64,000 bases of DNA from Opisthorchis felineus (Eukaryota; Platyhelminthes; Trematoda; Opisthorchiida; Opisthorchiidae): the NCBI GenBank assembly GCA_004794785.1, contig SJOL01007418.1:135560-199559 (forward strand), in the 5' to 3' direction. Shown one piece after another: positions 27,768 to 36,700 of this stretch; the first letter of the stretch is position 1, and each line of letters starts with the position of its first letter. The position numbers and the translations under genes are program-made. Under the pieces are notes generated by a model that ran no database searches, was not told where the DNA came from, and saw only the letters and a list, made by a program, of their open reading frames with translations.

Positions 27768-30700
27768 CATCACAATGTGGTTTCTTTTTTTGGCTCAGGG
27801 ACAGTGGCACGGCACTGGACATGTGAAAGCCAGTGCTAACAAATTGAAGACCAGACTAAGTAGCAGTTGGCATTTTTATTTGGTCACATCTAGCAAGCCT
27901 TCTACGACGGCGGCCTGTTTCAGTCATAGAAAGAACTAGATACTGGGTATGGTATAGTTTAGAAACTGATTTTCGGGAGCTGCGTATCGTTCAGCTGTAA
28001 CACCCTTTCGGCGCCTAGCTGCCATGTCACCCAAAGGAAGCACGAGGGCTGGGATACTGCCAAGTTGCCCAAGGATATATTATAAGGGGATCTGATCAAA
28101 GTCAGCACGTGAAATAAAATCCGAAAAAGATAAAACATCCAAACACTCACCAAGGGTGTTCAGTAAATTGGATAGGATGATGTGAATCTTAATCAGCACG
28201 AGATTTTACATCAGTTCACCTCTTAACTAATAGAGTCAAGTGTTATGTCGTTGTACCAGAGTGGGCGGTATCAAATTGGTCCAATGAACTTAATTACTTA
28301 TAAACTGTACACTGGCGAGATTCTGTGGAAGAATCAGGAAAAACATAAACTTGTCTATCTACGGATGAGTGAGATAGCTGGAGTTCAAAAATGGCACAGA
28401 TCTAAGGCGAACAGCAAGACCGAGAGCCAAAGTAAGCATACCTGGAAATCCCGATTAATATCTGTCAGGGTCCAGGCTGCATTTGGCAGTCCAAACCGTT
28501 CGAACTGAGTTTGCATGTCGAAGGTAGTCCAACCATCAGCACGATCCCAGTAACATCCAGCCGGGAGTAAGCGAAAGCATGGGAGCTCGGTGACGTGTTC
28601 TGGAACGAAAGGTGAAAACAACATAGGAGTGGGGAAGAGAATCCCAACAAAAACTTTTGAAATAAGTTAACTGAACACTATTCGAACGAAAGATGGTTCG
28701 AGTGAAGATTGGTCTTTGGCCTATCTTACAGGCATTTCGAGAGATAAAGTTCTAATTGCAAAGCCAAATCAACCTACGTAAAAAAAGAGCTGCGGAGCCA
28801 TTTCACCTGTCTTGTTAATCGTTGGCAACGCGCACCTCTCAAATTACGCAATAAATCGCCTGGACAATATGAATGTGGTATTCGGTGTGAGTCAAATAGC
28901 CAAGAGGACGGTCTCCAGCTGCAGCAAGATGGCTCAGTGGTTAGAGCGCAAATTCACTGACCGAAAGGTCCGTGGTTCGAACCCGGCCTCTGCCTCTCGA
29001 CTTCCCCTGTTTAGGCTTGGGCAACCTGGCAGTATCCCAGCCCTCGTACTTCCTTTGGGTGGCATGGCAGCTGGGCACCGAAAGGGTGTTACAGCTGAAC
29101 GATACGCAGCTCCCGAAAATCAGTTTCTAAACTATACCATACCCAGTATCTAGTTCTTTCTATGACTGAAACAGGCCGCCGTCGTAGAAGGCTTGCTAGA
29201 TGTGACCAAATAAAAATGCCAACTGCTACTTAGTCTGGTCTTCAATTTGTTAGCACTGGCTTTCACATGTCCAGTGCCGTGCCACTGTCCCTGAGCCAAA
29301 AAAAGAAACCACATTGTGATGTGTTACCCCACAATAGCTCCCGGAGTGTTCCAAAAAAGCTGATCGTTCCGCGTGTTGAGTTGTTTTCAGGGTGAAAGTA
29401 GCTAGCGCACCAACCGCCATTGATGGATTGCCATGACCCAATGCACAACCTCCGACTATTGTCTTATTGTCATCTAACAAAGTTTCAATCCGGAACCTCC
29501 ATTTGCGTATTGACATCGAATGTGTTGATTCCGTGTGAATCAACGATAACCAGAGTGCACTTGCCCTAACTACTGACTATGCCTGTTTATCAGAACGCCG
29601 TTTTGCTTCTTCGACGCCCACCACCCGGTCATTACCTAGTGCCGAGATTTGGTCACCTGTCCGTCTTAGCATGCAGTTTCGTACCTGCTCCGTTCATTTT
29701 CGAGACAAAGCGGCCGAGCCGAGGACCGAACCTGAGTCCCACTACTACTGCTTACTACTACTACTACTATTGCCTAAGCGCACATTTTATTTTGATTTTT
29801 CTGCACCCGCTTCTTTGTCATGCTATCGGTTGTTCGCAGTGCAAGATTCGGGAGTTTTAAACGAAATTTCGTCCTTTAAGTGAAGCCACTCAGTGTTGAA
29901 AAGCCGAGAAGCACTGCACAGCCGTTCCACCCTTATTGAGAATTATCAGCACACTATCGACAATCTATAAGTAGCTCAGAGGAAGAATAAAATTCACCCG
30001 GAATGAAATTTCCGTCTGATAAGTCCTCACTCGAGGAGCCAGTCGACACGTGTGACCACTTGATGCGGATCCCAGGATTGAGTGGCGCTGTATCCTGTTT
30101 TAATGTGAGTTAATTATACTGCTGATTAGCCCCTACTGGCAGAACCGTTAAGCATCAAAACTACTAGACGGAAGGTCACGGATTTCAGACTCCCTTAAGT
30201 TTCATGAAATGCACACCGCTGATGATTCCCAATAAGGATGAAACAGCTGTATAGCGTTTCTCAGCTTTGCAACCTAGATTTGGTTCACTCACTGGGCTGC
30301 AGATAAGTTTCCTTTCCTTTCCTATTCGAAACTACCTCCCGAACGTACTGACTGGCATTCGCTCCTTTAAGCTTCTGTAGTGCCTAATTGTATCGTTTGA
30401 ATGTCCATGTCCGTACGCTTATATATCGTTTGGCGATTACTTGCTATTGCTTCTAAAAAGCCCTGCTGCTCCAATCCAACCTTTTCTGCTCCTACAGACT
30501 GAGCTATTGTTGATCGTACACTAATTATTTCATACTGTCTATCAATCCAGCTGTTATTGCAATACCCTCTGCCCTCTTCCGTTTACTCCTACTGTTTGTT
30601 CAAGTGCCTGTAGTCAGATAGTTTCAAGCGTCATATAAGATCCTAAGCCACCGGGCCCCTACAAACTCTCAGCACACGAGAAGGTACTGGAGTTGTCTAA

Positions 30701-33700
30701 GAGGGAAAACCAGTCTTTATCCTCCGGCCGAATAACACATCGAAACATCAAGAAATGTAACTGCGCGACAGTGTGTTATCATGCCACAGGAGCATTTCAC
30801 GCGATGTGCTGTTTTAAACCTAAATATCACAGTGAACAGTGTCCAAGCCTCTGTAAACCCGTAAGATCACTGACACAAAAACAAACACTATCACTGGACC
30901 CGAGGATTCGAGTCAGTCAACACCGCACCCGACCAGGCTCAAGAGGCGACGCCTCTATAGAACAAAAGCAAACGATGCGAAACAAAAAGAAAGAATGGGG
31001 AATTTCGCATAAACCGGCCGTGAAGCACAGAATTAATGTTGACAAAGAGTCCACCAAACAGGCTTCGGTGTCACCTAATCGTCCAAACCTGACCAATGCA
31101 TGGCGTCGCTTGTTCACCAAGCACTTACCTATGCTTCTGAGCTGCTGAACAGTTGTGTACACATCATGACAGTCACGCTCCCGGGGTATGACCAAATGAA
31201 TGATGCGGAAATTCTTCCCTCGAATAACAAGTGGAGCACCGCCCGTGTTTAGTGGAAGACGTTCGACAGATGCAATAAGCCGAGTGTTGAGCTGCGAAGC
31301 ATACAAACCCGACAGCAAGTCAACGAAACAATAAAGTGAACATGAGGTCAACAAAATTGGAGAGCCAAAAGATAATAAGTCACAGTGATCTTCAACCGAA
31401 CAGTGTAAATTTATCTTCCGTGAACATAAGAGAATGGCCCCGAAAATAGGTAGACCTTTCAGGAACAAATCTACGGTTGCCTCTCTTCCGAAAAAACAAA
31501 CAAAAAGGTGGCTCCCTTTAGACGGGAACAACTAGATACCTTAGCCAGTCCGGAACTCCCTTGCACTAGCCTTGAAGTTTGAGGAACATGACATGGAGAA
31601 GCATGCTTCGAGATGCACGCCAATCAACTCCGATCTTCGTACTTTTTCCCTACTGTGTGGAAATCGTTGTCATCCAGCGACCGACGTTTGAGGGTGAAAA
31701 CGGCCAAAGGGTGCTTTCTGTGGTGTAGAGGAGGGCAATGCACGAATCTGCAAGGCTACGGTCGCGTTTGCTAATTTGGGACACCTATGGCGTCAAAGTG
31801 GTGTATCCCTGAAACTCAAGGGACGTGTGTACCAAGCTACAGTGCGGGCTGTTTTGTTGTATGGCTGTGAGGCTTGGCCTGTTCGAGCAGCAGAACTGAG
31901 ACGTCTTCAGGTGTTCGACAATCGTTGTCTCAGAACCATAACTAGTGTGAGTTGGTGTCGGCGAATCCGTAACGAGGTAATTAGAAAGCGAGTTTTCGGT
32001 TGTGCAACGGGTACTTCCATTGAAGAATGGGTCCAGCACCAGAAGCTGCGTTGGTTGGGACATGTGTTGCGTATGCCTAACCATCGTTTGCCGAAGAGAG
32101 TGCTGTTTTCCATGCCCAACTCAGAGTGGCGTAAGCAGAGAGGTGACCAACCCTTGACCTGGCAGAGGGGTATGAAGATTACGAAACGTTTGGGTGCCGT
32201 CGGTGCTACTCGCCTTCCAGGATGGGAACCGCGTGGTCCCCACTGCACCTGGTTGGAGACATTACAAGATATGGCTGCCAACCGATGTCAGTGGCGTTCT
32301 TGTTGTCTGTCTCTATCCAGATTGCCTGAATGAATGTCTGGAGGTGTAGGCACCTCGGAATGATTGTAGTAAGCTAGCACTAAGTCCCTTCCCCGTCCAC
32401 CTTTATTCTTTTCTTTATAATAAGGCTTTCAAATAAATCACGGTTGTACGGCAGTGAAGCATTGGTGTTGAACACTGATGTCATGCTGTCGATGATGATG
32501 ATGACGATGATGATGACCTGTGGTGTAGACAGCATTCATACGGTGAAGTAATTTTTTCCAAAGGCATTGTAAAGGGGATGGAAGAACTCATCGAAATCAG
32601 AATTTGCAGTTCGGGTGATCTTTGCTCACTGAAGTAGCTAACCACGATCGACGTTCATCCCCTTTCAGATGAATGTACATAAGCTCGCATATACCACTAA
32701 TCAGTTCACCTCCAAGCCGCTTCATAACAACGCACTGGCGGTCACTCTAATCGGTGATATAACGTTTGCAACAAAGTTGCAAGCGCAGCGAACAATTCGA
32801 TCACCAACATCACCCAGCTTAGTCCACTAGCGGTCACGGTCGTTTAAAGTGAAGAAAGCCATCCCTTGTCTTAGCCCATGATCACCTGTCTGTCCCCTCA
32901 TTGCATACAAATGAGCAAGTGAATCCCAAAATAGCAATAAGTAGTATAACTCAGGTGTGGTGATATTTCTATAAGGTCAACATACAACGTGTATCTGTGC
33001 AACATCAATCTCATCTTTATTTGTACTCGTAAATCCAAAATTGGAGATTAAACCTTGGTCCAATTGATAATGGCTAACCCGAACATGCTCAGAAAAGAAA
33101 ACCTATATATCTGTAGCATATTCGAGAAACAATATCTAAATTGCTCGCTTCCACATGCAGAAGGCCAACAGTAACACACTAAGCTTACTTACCCATACTT
33201 CCTGCTTTCTGGAGACTCCAACAAAGAAAATATGGGTCAGTGTTAGATGGAGAGTTCCTCGCACATGGACTTTACCATCAAAAGGGTCCAAATAGAACAC
33301 ATCGTTAACCTGGGAAGGCAAATAAATACGTCATGACAAATGAGTGCTACTGCTAACTACTGGCAGACTCCCATAGCTGACGACAGTGACAATCCAAATA
33401 TTTAAGATGTTGCAATGAAACACTCGGAAGAGAAGATAAAAAAGGACGGAGAGCTGCAAATGGATGTATCAGTTTGCGCGAGAATATTTTCCGGTGCACG
33501 AAAGCCATGAATTGACAAGGGGTGAACTCCATCTAACCTCGAAAAGAGAGGACGTTTGCAAAGAAAATGGGCGTTAAAAACGATCGGTTTGAGTAAACGT
33601 GAGTTGCCTAGGAAAGGAAGCTGAAAACAAAATGGCATTCCACATTTAAGCCCCTCTAAAAAAGCTTAGAGGAAAGGAGTACGATCCGCAAACAGGGGTG

Positions 33701-36700
33701 ACCATTTGGAATTAATGGCCAGCTTTGTGGTGATAAGACAAACAATAGAAACGGAATTATAGAGATACGGTACAGCTGCGTTCTGGAGCACACCAAACGT
33801 ACCAGTGGCGTAGAAGTCAAGTTTCGGGCACCCTGTCCCTGGTGTCTGACTCAAAATTTTGAACCACGAGGTAGCGGTTGATGGCTTTTTCTTGAGGGAC
33901 CCTTTCCTGAGTCAATGATTCAACAGTCTGTCCTACTTGATTTCAGGGGGCTTTCGGAGGACGCGGGGGGTAAGGTAGAAATGTCTAACCGCTAATGAGT
34001 CTTCTGGCAGCAGGTATTTTATGAGTAGCATCGGACTCTTCGGTTCTGAGAGTATTTCGACCATATTGAATAACGGGCCGGCGGTCACGGTCAACCGTTT
34101 GGCGATCGGAGAGTGCGGTTTTTAGGGTCGACGTTTTTAAACCCCTCCATTCTTGGGAGACAGCAGCACTGCTGGTCGCCTGAAGGAAACATCTCAATAC
34201 CTTCACCTTTCTATTACAGAGGACGGTACAACTTGAACCCCAGGTCGCTTTGTAATACGATCTCTTACAGTACGGAAACTCGCTGTTCTTCGTTCTTCAC
34301 AATAGGGCGTTCAAATAAATTATGGTTGTAAGGCAGCTAAACACCAGTGTTGAACACTGATGTTATACTCTCGACGATGATTACGATAACCACCTTGTGA
34401 ACCTCACAGGCGAGAAGCTGATCGTTGTCAATCTATCGTGTCTGCTTAAGCCCCAACCGACCGTAACCCTGACACCATCAGAAAAAAACGTTTCTCACAA
34501 AGTGGGTGTCCTGTAACGGTGGGCCGAAAGCTCAGATACCGTTGTGGTTGCCGGATATCTTAACGCACAAGTGGATAGATTTAGCGCATCTGAGACTCAG
34601 TTGGGTGAACAAGTTGGATTGGACTCGGCGCGCAGAGACAACGCCGAAAGACTGCTTCAGCTGTGTGCTGACCGCAGACTGTTTTCATACTGCACCAACT
34701 TTCGAAATAACCAAAGTCGTCCGGCCACATGATGCTCTCTGACAGTGTGCCAGCCACGGACCCAAATTTATCACATCATCAACAGTTACCGATGACGCGG
34801 ATTGATACCTGACTGCCACTCATTTTGGAATACATGCGTGGATTCTGATCATGCACTCGTCCGGCGTAGCTTCTCCTTTTGCCTTCCAGGACCGGGTAAA
34901 GGACGGAAGACGGACTTAGCAACTGAGGCGCTAGCAGATCCAGAAGTTAAACGAACTAATCAGAATCATCTTCTGCACTCATCCCCTGTCGGATGTCAAC
35001 CCTTACAGAAACGAGACTGCCACATCCTTGATAATGCCCGGAGTTTCGCCTGTGGCAAGGCACCACCAGGTCCCCTCAAACACTACATCAGCAAGAACAG
35101 TGGCACTGTTTCAATCTCGAAATGCTCCCGCTGAAAAGAAAAAAATCGTTCAGCTGTAACACCCTTTCGGTGCCTAGCTGCCATGCCACCCGAAAGAAGC
35201 ACGAGGGCTGGGATACTACCAGGTTGCCCAAACCTAGACAGGGGAAGTCGAGAGGCAGAGGTGGGGTTCGAACCACGGACCTTCCGGTTAGTAAATCCGC
35301 GCTCTAACCACTGAGCCATTCAGCCCAACGAATCATCAGGTGTCAAATGCACCTCATAGTGAGCACCGAGCGTGAATCTGGGTGGGCACCGAAGGCCAAG
35401 GAAAAGGCCAAGAATACTTGAAGTGTTCGGAGATTACCTCGATTGCTGTGTGCGACCAACCCCCGGAAACCACCGGTGAGTGAACCGATCAAGGATTTAA
35501 CTGGAGTAACCATCCTTAATAAAAGAAGCCCTGGCCGCTGGACTGAGCATTGCAAACGACAATTATTGTGGCCACCTGCTGCTGCTCAGTCGGATCGTCA
35601 AACTGCACTAGTACCATGGACTGTAAACCTGGAACACCCTGTGGTCTCGAAAGTCCATGACTGCACATGTTCTCTCAAGCGCCACTGAGCTCGTGGTTCG
35701 GATGACCTCCCACCAGCATTGTTCAAGGATAGGAGTGAAGTCCTCCTTATATGATTCGTTACCATGCACCTGGGAAAAAAGAACTGGGAAGAATGGGCGA
35801 CAATGCTCATTTTCAGAAAGAGGGTCGTAGTGAGTACGGTAAACATGGAGGGATCTGCTTGACTCCAGTAGTGCCAAGACTTTTAGTGTCATTTGTCCTT
35901 TATCGCCTTATGGTGGCCCGCAAAACATTGATTCGAGGGCGGTAAGTGGGATTCCGCGGGGTTGCACTCACCATTGCAAGACTGGATAAGCTCGAACCCT
36001 GACCTCATGCTTGCGGATGAGCCCATTGAGGTAGCAGACACATTTGTCTACCTTGGCAGCTGCACCAGTCCCGGTGGTCTCCCCAAAGATGATATTTTCA
36101 TCCGGATCGGGAAGGCCAGTGCAGCTTTCGTGAACCTGCATCACCTGTGGCGTAGGCGTGGCATCACCTTATCCGTCGAGGGTCGTGTTTACAATGCTGC
36201 AGTGCGCTCCGTATTATTCTACGGGTCAGAAACCTGGTCGGCGCGCGCTGAGAACGTCAATTTTTTTCATTATTTGACCGTCCATATCTTTGGAGCACTG
36301 CTCGAGTCTAGTGGGAACAACGAATAAATAATGCTGAAGTACGTCGAATGGAATTCGGAAGAAATAACTCACCCACGACAGATCACACTCCATAAGTTTC
36401 GCTGACTTGGTCACGTGCTCCGCATGTCAGTTGACCAACTTCCTAGAAGAGCCTTTTTTGCACAACCACGCAAAGGGTGGAAACAAGCTAGGGGATGCCA
36501 AAAAATGACTTGGCGACGAAGTATGAGAGCCATTACCAGCAAACTCAGCTGCACTGGTCATTGTCGTCTCCCTGGACGGGGACCCCGAAAAAAGACACAT
36601 ATTTAGAGACGTTGACGTATGCGGCCCAGTGACGCGCATGCATCTAAGCTGTGTTGCTTTCAGTGCATACCTGAGCTCCCACTCCCCTCGATTATATCAG

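Noticed and set aside
28465..28650. Frameshift in myotubularin exon 4, suggested by 'HAFAYS' in a second frame
   Set aside because: The frame entered from exon 3 in phase 1 reads LPCFRL and continues without a break, so no frameshift is needed.
28918..29010. tRNA gene from strong A and B boxes
   Set aside because: No acceptor stem closes, the same head is repeated at 13 sites with a common non-tRNA body, and it is the SINE head.
30917..31531. 204-codon minus-strand frame and 151-codon plus-strand frame as separate genes
   Set aside because: Only 31129-31291 (minus) is myotubularin exon 3; the rest is intron read-through, and the plus frame is its antisense shadow.
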